From NCBI GenBank assembly GCA_002786025.1, contig NHNW01000082.1, positions 62,001-126,000 on the forward strand: 64,000 bases of DNA. Reading direction: 5' to 3'. Source of the stretch: Zasmidium citrigriseum. Taxonomy: Eukaryota; Ascomycota; Dothideomycetes; Mycosphaerellales; Mycosphaerellaceae. The notes beneath the pieces are model-generated. The model had not been told where the DNA came from. It did no database searches and saw only the letters and a program-made list of their open reading frames with translations. Within the stretch, counting starts at the first letter, position 1. Every line of letters starts with the position of its first letter. Below are positions 31,600 to 42,718 of the stretch, piece after piece. A program made the translations under genes and the position numbers.

Positions 31600-34500
31600 A
31601 TGGCGGTGGACAGCGGCGATGAGAGCCGCCAGTCGCCTGGAAAGGCGGTTGACGATGAGAAGTTGGTAGAACAATCTCAATTGTCTGGAGAGGCTGGGGA
31701 TATTGAGGAGCTGGCGAAAGAATTCGACGAGGTCAAAATCAGTAAGTTCGCTGTTCGCTGCCAAGTGCCTCCTTCCCCAAAATTTCACATGCCTGGAGCG
31801 CGCTTTCACGTGATGGCATGGCCCCTGCACCTGCCTCGTGAGTGAAGGCAGTCGCGCGTGGCGGCTGCTTCACTTTCAGCAGCAATCATGAGCATCTTTC
31901 GAGTGCTCCTTCCTTCTTCTTGATAACCTCATCCACGACAGCCTTCATTTCTAACGACATCGACAGACACTCGTGGACACCGAAGACGTCAACAGCGTGA
32001 GGCCGAGAGGCAGCGCAAGGAGATGGCGTACCAGGACCTCTTACGGCCGACGCCGCAGATGATGCAGGAGAGACAGGTGGTGCGAGAGAGAGAAGCGGAT
32101 GCTGCGACTCCGAGGACGACGACGCCGAGACAGACGACTCCTTCGCCACCGTCCATGGGCTTTACGCCGCCCCATCTGAAGGATCCCGCCGACCGCCAGT
32201 ATTACAACAGCCAGGGTCGGTCTTTCAGTGGTCCAAACCGCGGCAACATGCCTCCGATCACAGCAGCTCGGCGGCAGACAGCCAATGGTTCATCACGACC
32301 GCCCGCCGACCGTAAGCCTGCGTCAGCTAAGCAGCCATTCCACTCATTGCAGAATGGCAATTTCAAGAGACCGCCGAGTGTCTCCTCATCCTCCAGCGGC
32401 GAGAACAGAAGATTGGGAAGCCAGAAGAGACAGGGGAACGAGACTGGATACACATGGACTCCGTTCGTCGAGCAATTGAAGATCCCAAGTGGTCCCTTCC
32501 AACATGGTTTCAACCAGCCGAAGCCCATTTCCAATCCCATGGAGTTGCGGATATGGGCAAGCAACCTTCCGCCGAACTTCACGACGTTGGATGTCTACAC
32601 TGCTTTCTCAACTCTTGGAAACATCTCGAGGATCGACATGCAAGACACTCGGCTCGCCACCAAAGGCGCAAATGTCACGTTCAGACCGGCGCCAAAGGAT
32701 GTCTCTTGGGCAGGCAGGACGTTCTACGTCCAGGACACCGTCGGCAACTTTCGCCAAATTCACACCAAGAACGAGACCAAGGAGGTACACATGCACGTGA
32801 GCAAGAGTGGCGATCGCAAGCTACCTGAGCGCATCTTCATCCCACTCGAAAGCATCGACTTCGGCGTCATGCAGAGCGAGTCCACTATGCTTGGAATGCA
32901 CTCCCTCCCATCGACGGACTCTATCCAAGCGAGCTTGACCATGAATTTGGGCTACAAGGTCTTGTTCGTGAACTTCCCCGTCCGCATGGAGTTTACTCGC
33001 GGATCAGGAAAGAAAGAATATCGCGATTACGAGTTCAGAATGCGCCTCGTCCCTTCGCAGATTCGTGACTGCCGCTTGACGTGCGAAGAGGATTCATCCA
33101 TGTCTCTGTACTTCACTTGCGAGACTCCACCGCTGGTCCACCGCAAGACTTCAAAGCCCCTCGACACTTTCGACAAGGGCAGTCTTTGGGATGAGAACAA
33201 GCTTTGGTTCCGTCAGACCTCCATCGACAAGGATCCCACCATTACGAAGACTTCCGTCAAGTTGAGGGAGACGGATTGCACCATCGATCTCGGACGCTGG
33301 CTGACATATCGACTGAACTTTACCAAGGAGACGTTTGACTCACCTCAGTGCATAGACCTTTGGCAGGCTCTTTCTGATCACAACCTCGACGTCGCCCAGG
33401 ATAAGGACACCCAATTCAAGTGGGGAGTTGTCAACGACCTCTGGACGTGGCTTGACGCACCGGTGCCTGAGAATGTTGAAGTTGACGAGAACCCTTTCTT
33501 GGCCGAAATGCATCAGATGACACACGGCAATGTGCATCTTCCATTCGAGGTTCGGTATCAGCTCGAGGTGTGTCTCAGCTTGGGCTTCCTTCACGAGTGC
33601 AACATGACGAGGGAGTTCCTGACCAAGCTGGAAAAGCTGGCTGCGATCAAGCCAGTGCGGGCAGTCAAGGTTTTGGAGAAAGTGGCAGACGACAAGAAGC
33701 GCTACTACGATCCTGATCAGATCCTTCGTCTCGAGAATCGAGTATCAGTCGTCAAGAAGACGCGACCCAGCTACTGCACCAAGATCCCATCGGCTGTCGT
33801 CACTCCTACGACCATTTACTTCGCTACGCCGGTGCTGGAGACGTCCAACCGAGTCATTCGACAATTCCAACACTTCGAGGACCGCTTCTTGCGTGTCAAG
33901 TTCACCGACGAGAGGCACAAGGGCAAGATCTTCCCTTCCGACGACCAAAATGACAACGAGCTCTTTTCTCGTGTCAGTCGAGCCATGACCCAAGGCATCA
34001 CCATAGGAGACCGCCACTACGAGTTCCTTGCATTCGGCAGCTCGCAGTTCCGTGAGCATGGAGCGTACTTCTTTGCCTCGACCGGTTCTCTGACCGCGGA
34101 GATGATCCGTCAGTGGATGGGCAAGTTCACCAAGATCAAAGTGGTCGCCAAGTACTGCGCTCGCATTGGGCAATGCTTCTCCACCACTCGGGCGATACCT
34201 CACTCTGTTACCACTGTGACAATCCCGGACATTGAGCGCAACGGATACTGCTTCACTGACGGCGCCGGCACAATCTCACCTTTCGTGGCTCGTCTCATCG
34301 CAACCCAGTTTGGACTGCCGAACTCCGAGAACGACTATCCCTCCATGTTCCAGTTTCGGATGGGTGGATGCAAAGGTGTTCTCGCTGTCGACCCTTCCCT
34401 CAAAGGCAAGATTGTACAAGTCCGCCCAAGCCAACAGAAGTTCCCTTCAGATTTCCAAGGCCTCGAAATTTGCCGGATTTCCCAATTCTCCACGGCATAC

Positions 34501-36687
34501 CTCAATCAGCAGATCATTCTGGTTCTTTCTGCGCTCGGCGTGCCTGATGAAGTCTTTGTGGACATGCTGAAGAACATGTTGAAAGACTTCGATCAAGCCA
34601 TGAAGGACGAGGAGAAGGCACTGGAACTACTTCAGAAGAACATCGACCACAATCAGATGACCATCGGTCTCTCCGGCATGATCTTAGACGGCTTTATGGA
34701 GACTCGTGACCCTTTCATGGTGTCTTGCCTTCGTCTTTGGAGAGCCTGGACTTTGAAGTACTTGAAGGAGAAGGCTCGCATTGGAGTCGACCAAGGTGCC
34801 TTTGTACTTGCTGGTCCTGATGAGACGGGTACTCTTAAGGGAGACTTTCGGACCTACGACGAGCCGGAGGCACGATTCAACACCGAAGATGGTGAACAAG
34901 TCGCTGCACATGAGCTGCCGGAGATCTTTCTTCAGATCCCTGACCCTGAGAACCCCGGCAAGTACAAAGTCATCCAGGGCGAATGCTTTATTGCTCGAAA
35001 CCCATCTCTTCATCCAGGCGATGTTCGTATGGTTCAAGCAGTGGATGTTCAGGCCTTGCATCATATGAAAGACGTGCTCATCCTGCCAGTCACCGGCAAC
35101 CGCGATCTGGCCAACATGTGTTCTGGAGGCGACCTTGACGGCGACGACTACATGGTCATTTGGGACAAGAAGCTCTTCCCGAGAACCCGCGAGAGCCACG
35201 CCCCTATGGACTACACTGGACCGCAACCAACTGAGAGCGATGGACCCGTGACGACAGCGGACATGGTCAAATTCTTCGTTCAGCACATCAAGTTCGATAA
35301 TCTGGCGCGCATCGCAACATCACATCGCTACTGGGCTGACTATCAAGATGATGGCGTTCGTGACCAGAGATGTCTTGAACTCGCTGAGCTTCACTCGAAG
35401 GCTGTCGACTACGCAAAGACTGGTGTGCCCGCTGAAGTACCTCCCGAACTCAGAGTCAAGAAGTGGCCTCACTGGGCTGAGCGCAAGAATGCGACGAGAA
35501 ACAACACCTACAAGTCCCAGAAGGTTCTTGGCAAATTGTACGACGAAGTGAAGCGCGAGGCCTTCAAAGCCGCTTGGGATCGACCATTCGATGAGCGCAT
35601 TCTGAGCGCCTATGAGCCAAGTGAGCAGATGCTGCAAGACGCAAAGGAGATGAAGGCGGCGTATGATGATGCCATGCGTCGTGTGATGACGCAGTATGGC
35701 ATCCAGACCGAGTTCGAAGTCTTTACCACTTTCGTCCTCGACCATCATCAGGATGTCAACGACTACAAGCTCGCCGAGACCATGGGTGAGGTTTCCGAGG
35801 CATTGAAGCAGCAGCACCGCGAGATGTGTTACGAGAGAGCCGGCACCGACTCCAAGACGAAGGACTGGACCAAGATGAAACCCTTCATTGTCGCCATGTA
35901 CAAGGTGACTGCTGAGGAGGTCGCCAAGGCCTACGAAGAGACCAAGAAGACTGTCACGATCGGCGGTCGCGAAGTCCCAATCCGCCCCCGCGACTTCGCC
36001 AATATGCCTTTCATGTCTTTTCCTTGGATCTTCATGAGGGAGCTTGGTATGATTGCCACCAAAGGCAACAGTGCGACGAGACTGGATGCGGTTCCGAGAC
36101 CTTCGATGCCAAAGAAGAAGGATGCTACGAAGCAGATCTTTGAGCTTCTTGGCGAAGACTTTGCGCCGGAGCCGTTGCCGGAGGTCAAGACGAGTGAGGG
36201 TGCTGTTCGTCAGGGCGATGTGTTGGATCTCTTTCACGCTGAGCCACCTGCTACTGGCCACGAGCCGGCGCTTGTTCCGGCACCGCATTCTGTCTCGGAG
36301 CCTACCTCGAAGAAGCCATCGCCGATCCCAGCCGCCAACGAGAACTCCATTCCATCGAAGCCTGATAAGGACGCCTGGCCAGAAGCCATCCGCGATGAGC
36401 ACCTCAAAGAAGCCATGGCAGCCAGCATCGAGGCCGAGAATGAAGTCAAGCGGAAGGCTCGTATCTATCAGCAGGCGGGTCTTCCTGCCGATACCTTCTT
36501 CTCGCAGAACAGCGGCAATGTCCAGGCTGAGCAGGATCAGAACGCCGTCGGCGGGGAGGTGAAGCAGGCGGCTGATGGAGAGGAGGAAGGTGGAAGTGAT
36601 TGGGAGGGGGAGGAGGTTAAGATCGATTTCGATGAGCAGCCGTCTGCGCTGGATAAGCTTGCGGCGCTGGTGGGTACTGGCTCTTAG
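31600..36687 (+). CDS. RNA-dependent RNA polymerase of the RNA-silencing pathway (QDE-1/SAD-1/RdRP family)
   Basis: Two exons (31600-31741, 31967-36687) give 1620 aa; the 225-bp intron has a GTAAGT donor, TTCTAAC branch and GACAG acceptor. A model starting at the ATG at 32023 would give 1554 aa. After a charged, Ser/Pro-rich N-terminus there is an RRM-like stretch (about 239-310, MELRIWASNLPPNFTTLDVY). The eukaryotic RdRP catalytic loop is SGGDLDGDDYMV, with DLDGD at residues 1103-1107, preceded by GECFIARNPSLHPGD. The C-terminus (about 1480-1620) is acidic and low-complexity. This enzyme makes double-stranded RNA from aberrant or meiotic unpaired transcripts for Dicer. No Dicer or Argonaute gene lies in the window. 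Confidence 0.93.
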
Positions 36688-36948
36688 TGAGGTCTGAGTT
36701 CTCTCGGCTTCTGTTCGCTTGGAGAACAATGGGCAGAGGTGTTTTGAGGATTGCTCGACGGCAGGTGCCTCATTCTTGATGAGCCTTTACTCTCAAAGCT
36801 GACGGAGTCAACGAGTTCATCACCCTCACCCACCAACAGCTCGGAAAACCACTCTAGCTAAGAATGCAATGCCACAATTCAAAGACTCTAAACCCGCTCA
36901 TTTATTACAACCCCTTTCTCCATGTCTAACACCATCTCTACGTCTGAC

Positions 36949-38508
36949 CTACGCCACAGTCCCCGGCACAGCCTTCTTCCACTCCTCCACCCACCTCTTC
37001 GCCGCCTTCATAAACTTAAAGAACCCGACATTCATCTCCTCGTGTCCATACTTCTTATCCACCACCCTCTCCGGAAACGCAATTCCCGCACCAAAGACCC
37101 CCGGTAATTGAGCCAGATCCCCGATTTTTCCGCAAGAGCTTTCTTTGACGTAGGTGAAGATTCCTTTGTCGTGGTCGAAGTACGGCGTTATTTCTTTCGT
37201 GCCGATGCGGAGGGTTGGGAGGGGATCTCGTTGGTAGCCGATCGCTTGGATTACGTAGGAGGTTCCGGGGAGGTGGCGTTGGTAGATTTCTTTCTCGTGG
37301 CCTTTTTCGTAGGATATCTTCTCCAGGACGGCGTTGATGGGGCTGCGTGGGAGGGTTTCGGGCTCGAGATTCTCACGCGCCCAGACTGCGGCTTCACCTT
37401 TTAGGCCTGTGTTGTCGCGCGCGATGAAGTTTTCGTGGTATTCGGCGTAGCGGAGGGGGTGCCGGGTGAACCATTTTATGCGGAGGTTGGGGTGGGTTGA
37501 TAGGGCCAGGGTTGCGAGGTTCCGGAGGACGAGGACGGCGGAGTGGGAGGCGCCTATTACGGCTAATGTGGTTGGGGAGGTGGGGAGGGTTTGGGAGAGT
37601 TTTGTTGGGGAGAGGGCTACGTCGAGGTGCAGGTGTTTGAGACCTTGGGGTTCGTAGGCGAGGGGTGGGTCTGTGGGGGAGGAGCCGGTGCAGAGGAGGA
37701 TTCGCTTGGTTTGGGCGCTCGTTGTGGCTTGTGGGGTGGAAGAGTCTGGGGTGATGTTGATGGTCCAGAGAGAGGAGGATTCGTCCAGGGTAGCCTCGCT
37801 GACTCGGCCTTGTTGGGTTGTGACGCCGGGAGTCTTTTTGAGGCCTTGGGTAAGCATGACGCACATGTCGGCGGGATGGGCGAGGAAGCATCCTTTCTCT
37901 TGATCCAGGAGTCGCATGTCTTGCAGCTTGTCGTTTTGGCTATCGATGGCGACGCCGTCGCTTGCGCTGGGCTCTTCCCATCGGTCTCGTGATGGGAGGT
38001 TGCTGACTATCTTCCTGAAGGGCGATACGGCGGTGGCGAAGTCGACGAACAGCTTGACTTTTGTGTTTGAGGGGACTTCGCGATAGTACTTGTTGACTCT
38101 GCCGCCATCGAAGGCATCGTCAACCCAGAGAATCCGGTCGATTCGGGCGTCTAGAAGGTTTCCAACGGCCGTGATGCCTGCAGGTCCTGCTCCAACGACT
38201 ACTGCTTCGTAGGTATCGTTGGAAGTTGCTGCCGTAGTTGCTCTTCGTACGTATGAGACCTGTATTGAGGGAGCCATGACTTTAGTGTTGCGAAGAGTCC
38301 TCTTGGAAGTTGAAATTGCAGAAGTGGCAGGTCGGGTGGTTGATAGTAGTCTGGCATGGCGAGGGGCCGTACTGGATACTCGCTCAGAAAGAGCTCCCCA
38401 GGCCACGCACGTCCTGCCCGCATGATGCCCCAGCTGTACAGTGCCATGTTGGGCCATACCTAGCGCCCGAATGGCGGTTCCCGCCGGTGCACGAACGGTT
38501 GGAGGCAT
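36949..38508 (-). CDS. FAD/NAD(P)-dependent oxidoreductase (N-hydroxylating-monooxygenase-like)
   Basis: Intronless, 519 aa from ATG at 38508. A dinucleotide-binding motif VVGAGPAG (104-111) marks the FAD site, LLCTGSSP (271-278) the conserved ATG-like segment, and VIGASHSAVL (317-326) a second nucleotide fold for NAD(P)H; GVFGAGIAFPE lies near the C-terminus. This layout is that of pyridine-nucleotide oxidoreductases and lysine/ornithine N-monooxygenase-like proteins. The first 95 residues are basic, Ser/Thr/Ala-rich and free of a domain, either a mitochondrial presequence or an over-long start; the next ATG at residue 78 (MAPSIQV) is an alternative. Substrate not identifiable. Convergent with the RdRP gene. 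Confidence 0.78.
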   Translation of the reverse strand: MPPTVRAPAGTAIRALGMAQHGTVQLGHHAGRTCVAWGALSERVSSTAPRHARLLSTTRPATSAISTSKRTLRNTKVMAPSIQVSYVRRATTAATSNDTYEAVVVGAGPAGITAVGNLLDARIDRILWVDDAFDGGRVNKYYREVPSNTKVKLFVDFATAVSPFRKIVSNLPSRDRWEEPSASDGVAIDSQNDKLQDMRLLDQEKGCFLAHPADMCVMLTQGLKKTPGVTTQQGRVSEATLDESSSLWTINITPDSSTPQATTSAQTKRILLCTGSSPTDPPLAYEPQGLKHLHLDVALSPTKLSQTLPTSPTTLAVIGASHSAVLVLRNLATLALSTHPNLRIKWFTRHPLRYAEYHENFIARDNTGLKGEAAVWARENLEPETLPRSPINAVLEKISYEKGHEKEIYQRHLPGTSYVIQAIGYQRDPLPTLRIGTKEITPYFDHDKGIFTYVKESSCGKIGDLAQLPGVFGAGIAFPERVVDKKYGHEEMNVGFFKFMKAAKRWVEEWKKAVPGTVA

Positions 38509-39528
38509 GTGAAAGGTTCAATGGCCAGTCCTTTTCAGTATCGATTGCAGGTCCTTGAGAGTGGTCCAATCAAAGAGCGAGGTTTCGAACGCAAGATAGG
38601 GAGTTCCTCCTCCACTCGGCCTGCACCTCCAATGCACACCGACAGTGTTTGCAGCAATCGCCCAAGAACGTGGCCAGTGTCCGCTTGTGATGGCCGACGA
38701 AGCGAAGAGGTGAGGTTGGTAGCCGACAGTCCGGAGGGAGATTTGGTGAGAGGCCGCGTCAATGGGTGGATTTCTGTTGCAGCTTGCGACAACCGTTGAG
38801 ATGCGCTTGACAGGCCTCCAGATCGCTTGTCCGGATGGAATATGGCTGGTTGACGATGTCTTTTGATGGAGGAAGAATGGAACGATGTCGGAAGAAGTGA
38901 GGTGGCGACTTTTCACGGCGGCTTGGCGCTGGCTGGAACCTCGCCCTTTGATGGCGGCGACAACAATCCACGAGAGACAGTCAGATGATGAGGATCCATC
39001 TCGAAAGTACGGAGACGCGAAAGATATCTCTGAAGATGCCTTTGAAAATTGGCTGGGTCTGCAATCAGGCCATATATGATTCATTCACCTCTGGTGGCGC
39101 CAGATTGTGCGACGATCACGACATCGACAGTGGCGAGTCCAACTGTCGACATCTTCTGGATATCTATCTTCGCTATGATCTCAGACTTAGCTAACTTGCA
39201 GCAGGTCTCGCATCGGGCCACACTTGGCGACATCAGACAGATATCCCTCAGGATCAAACATCATCCCTCCGCAGTACTCGAATGCTGGGTGCGATTTCTA
39301 GCCCCCCAAGATCCATCGACACATGGGCACCAATCTCCCGGCGACGACCCTTCTCGAGATCCTATCAACTTGGAATGTTGTTTCCAAGTCTCGGAGCACC
39401 ATGCTCGGGATCTTCTCCGTCATCCCGATACGCCTCCATTTTGTGCAGAAGTCTGCTCGGAGAGCCATACGCTTTGTCTTGGTACAGGTCTTGGAAGTTC
39501 TTCTCACAAAGCTGGACTCTTCCGGCCC
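38509..39528. other. Intergenic region between oxidoreductase and bZIP gene
   Basis: About 1 kb. The minus-strand reading frame of the bZIP gene stays open for about 76 codons past its stop, down to 39298, without recognisable sequence. The rest shows no feature I can support. Confidence 0.35.
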
Positions 39529-40069
39529 TCATCGATTCCCATCTTTCTTCTCGGTCCTGGACTCGATCAATCTCGCAGCAATGGCGTCCAACTCAGCACA
39601 CTCCTGCCTTGCGGCTCTTGAGCTGATGTCGCCCTGCTTCGAGCGCCAGGCCACATTTTCCTTCCGAAGCTCGCACAGCTCTTGCACAAGACGGTCGTTG
39701 TCTTCCTGCAAATGGTTGATCTCCTTCAGGGCATTCTGAATCTCCGACTGCAGGTTGGTCTCGGTCTGCTGTTTCCGCTGGCGGAACTTGCGCTGTCTGG
39801 GCGAGCTATGTCAGTGCATTGGTAATATACAGACGTGGGTGTGTGAGTACTCACGCGGCTTTGTTCTGATCTCTTCGTCTCTGCTTGCGGGCTTCGTCAA
39901 GCACTCTGATCTTGTTGTCTCGTACAGAGCATGGCGATGAGGTAGTCGATGTCGATGAAGAAGTCGTAGACGAGGTGGGACTGCTCGCCAGATGCAGGAA
40001 CGGCTTGAAGTCCTGCACAGGGTAAGGCTTACTGCTCCATAGATCGAGTGGATTGTAGACACTGTCCAT
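39529..40069 (-). CDS. Small bZIP transcription factor
   Basis: Two exons (40069-39855, 39796-39529; intron 39797-39854, GTGAGT donor, CACTGAC branch) encode 160 aa. The intron falls inside the basic region, and splicing creates KQRRRDQNKAAQRKFRQRKQ with the diagnostic Asn69-x7-Arg77 spacing. A zipper follows, with hydrophobic heptad positions from about Leu87 through LKEINHLQEDNDRLVQELCELRKEN. The N-terminal 50 residues are Ser/Thr-rich. The QRKFRQRK core is of the fungal AP-1-like/bZIP class that acts in stress or secondary-metabolism control; the target is unknown. At 160 aa it is short, lacking the cysteine-rich C-terminus of YAP1 proteins. No regulatory link to either PKS can be read from sequence. 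Confidence 0.85.
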
Positions 40070-41230
40070 TTTGACCGATTGAAAGCCACAGTGCCAGGTG
40101 GGTACAAGACGAAAAGAGATCTCGATCTGGTCCCCATCATCGATTCGCACTTCTTATGGGCAGAATACCACATGCCTTACACAAGACGCCTATCACTTGA
40201 GTTCCAAACGACAAACGACGTCAAGCCCGATTACCAATGGCGACGGTGTCGTGGCAGGCGGTCTGCCATTGGCCAATGCAAAGAGTATTCAGTGTGACCA
40301 CGGACTTCTTCCACGGAAAGCGCAGTTTGATACTACTTAAGTGAGAAGATCTACAAGTATTTGGCTGGTTCTTTGGTGTGGTATGGCCGCTGTCGCAATG
40401 GACCCTGCAGATTTGTCTCGAAACGGGCATAAGTCGGCCGAGGATTCTCTGAACCACTCTTTCGGCCGCTGATTGCAGGATCATCCCTACGAGTGGTTGT
40501 ATTTGCGAGGGAGATTCTGTCCAGGATCGTGTTCGTTCTGCGACGCTGAAGATGAAGAGACTGCTCTCTACAGGGCGGATTGTACTTTCTCCGCGGATGG
40601 GTGCCAAGAGTTTGCATGTGACGGATCGAAGTGAGTGAAAGAAACGTGACTGCTGGACGGAGCAATGGTTGAGTCCCAGGAGAGCACATGCTGTATGCTG
40701 CTGGAGGACTTCTTTCTGGAAATGTGGGCGAATGGCGTGAATGAGGCACATCGCTCGAGTCGCATGGAGCGTTACAATCGGTCTGCCACATCTCCACCTT
40801 CACCGGACAATCGCGAATCGTTGAACACCAGATCTCTCCATCCAAGCGTGAGAGCCCAAGGTATCAAGACGGTGGTGTCACAAGCAAGAGTAGCGAAGGT
40901 CATATGCGGCACGATCCGAGGAACAAGATCGAAAGCTATCTCCGAATCATACCTCGCTGCCGCTAGAAGAGTCGGACGGTAATCGCATTGCGCGTAGTTG
41001 CAACTTTGCAGCGATGCGAGCGATACTACTCGGTGCAGCGCGAAGGCTTGTTGATGTACGCGAAGCGGATTTTTTATGAAGGTCCTTCCCCGGGCGCATG
41101 AGTGAATGGAGTGAGTGAATTGGGATGTCACGCGAGGCAGCTGGAGCGTCACAGGCGCATCTCCTTCTGCCGCTCATCTAATTTTCCCCAGCTGGCAAAT
41201 CTTCTCTCCTCCGCTCCTCACCACGACAAG
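40070..41230. other. Divergent intergenic region, bZIP / F-box gene
   Basis: About 1.16 kb holding the promoters of two divergent genes. Open frames on both strands (40221-40845 and others) have no recognisable product. No RNA gene or transposon seen. Confidence 0.4.
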
Positions 41231-42502
41231 ATGTCAACAGACCTCGCGGCACTTGAGAAGCTGTCGCCCAACGAGGCGCCCAATGCCACCTTGCCATCAC
41301 TGCCGACCGAGATCTTCGAGCAGATCGCAGAATACTTGCCAGAAGAAGATCTACCTGCCCTTCGACTGGTCTGTCGCGATGCATGCTCCAAGGCACAACG
41401 CATCTTCATCGCCGCCCACTTCACACACAAAGCGGTCCTCCTCGACAGCCCGAGTAGCGTCCGCGCCCTCACCAAGATCGCACAGCATGCTGCATTTGGG
41501 CCGGCCTTGCGTCGCATCACCTTCCTAGTGGACAAGATCGGCTACCCCAAGGATCTGAAGGTCCCCTACAAGCCTTTGGATTATGAAGGCCATAAGAAGC
41601 TGGTGCAGCTTCGAGTCCGGCTCTGGGACGACCATAAGCCATTCTTGAGTCCAAGCATACGTCGACAAGCTCTGGACATGCTGTTTGGTGCGCTCAAGAC
41701 CCCAGGAAAAGTCCACAGCATCACCTTCACGCAGATTTGCGAACCAGAGTACCCTCACCTTAAGCCTTTCAAGCCTGTCTTCGATGGTACGGCTGTTGGA
41801 AGACTCAGTGATTCAAAGTTGGGTCTTACGGAGGAGCATGTTCTTGATGTGCGCCGCGAGCCGACTTGTCTTGTCTCGATGGTTCTCGAAGCCTTCAACA
41901 AGGCAGGCCTCGAGTCGGGGAAGGAGATCCACATGCAAAACATGATCGGAGTGGATCTGGAGCGAGACATGTCGTTCCACACGATCCAGTCCTTTCAGAA
42001 CGCCTTCTCTGGATTGAGATCGCTTTCCATCTCCGCAGCATTCTTAGAGCACCAGGGAGACTACGTGTCTCTGCTTGGATACATCCCGAACTACATCCCT
42101 TACTTCTGCAAAGGCATTGCACAGGCTCCATTCCTCGAAAGACTGTCTATCGATGTTCTGAGTGGATATGGAGACTACTCTTGTTGGGCGCCTCATGGGG
42201 ACGTTGTCGACCAGTGGAGTCTCATCGAGCATTTGCTGTTGGAAACGCTACCTTCACTGAAGTCACTGCGCCTTCAAAGTGTCGGGATTGTAACAACTGA
42301 GCTGATTGACTTCATCGAAAGACACAAGTTGTTGGAGTCTGTGACGCTGAGCTACGTTGAGATGGACCATGATTATTTCCTCCTGGCGAATGAGAACGAG
42401 GCAGTCCGCGATTTGCTTCTGCGACGGACGCATCTCGAGAATGTAGTCACGGAATGTGGGACAGAGGAGAACTTGCAAGAGCTGTGGGAGGAGTCGCAGT
42501 AG
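41231..42502 (+). CDS. F-box protein, tandem copy 1
   Basis: Intronless, 423 aa from ATG at 41231 (MSTDLAAL). The frame is open upstream but without another ATG. An F-box is visible at about residues 22-60 (LPSLPTEIFEQIAEYLPEED, then LPALRLVCRDA). The following segment FTHKAVLLDSPSSVRALTKIA and then RRITFLVDKIGYP align by eye with the next gene (CYAEKGFLLDSPGSIKIALDCA, RHIVFVIDKIANP), so the two are paralogues. The C-terminal part has leucine-rich strands (LPSLKSLRLQSVGIV). It probably recruits an unknown substrate to an SCF ubiquitin ligase. Confidence 0.82.
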   Translation: MSTDLAALEKLSPNEAPNATLPSLPTEIFEQIAEYLPEEDLPALRLVCRDACSKAQRIFIAAHFTHKAVLLDSPSSVRALTKIAQHAAFGPALRRITFLVDKIGYPKDLKVPYKPLDYEGHKKLVQLRVRLWDDHKPFLSPSIRRQALDMLFGALKTPGKVHSITFTQICEPEYPHLKPFKPVFDGTAVGRLSDSKLGLTEEHVLDVRREPTCLVSMVLEAFNKAGLESGKEIHMQNMIGVDLERDMSFHTIQSFQNAFSGLRSLSISAAFLEHQGDYVSLLGYIPNYIPYFCKGIAQAPFLERLSIDVLSGYGDYSCWAPHGDVVDQWSLIEHLLLETLPSLKSLRLQSVGIVTTELIDFIERHKLLESVTLSYVEMDHDYFLLANENEAVRDLLLRRTHLENVVTECGTEENLQELWEESQ

Positions 42503-42718
42503 ATACTTCTTTAGAATACGCTTTTGGCCCATCTTCATTCACCCCGCTCCTTCCTCATGTGAAAATTCGGCGCCACCCGCGTTTCCGCGTGGTCCAAGCT
42601 TCAAGTTTTCAAGCACCCGCCACCCGCCTCCACGCCAATCTTAGCCGACTAGCAAACAGCGACAATCGAAATTTTACTTCGTCCACCGAGCTCTCCCAGA
42701 ACAGCGTCCGACACGGAT

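Noticed and set aside
35320..36729. 469-codon minus-strand open frame opposite the RdRP gene
   Set aside because: It is an antisense shadow of the RdRP exon; the translation is Leu/Arg-rich with no domain, and the plus-strand gene is certain.
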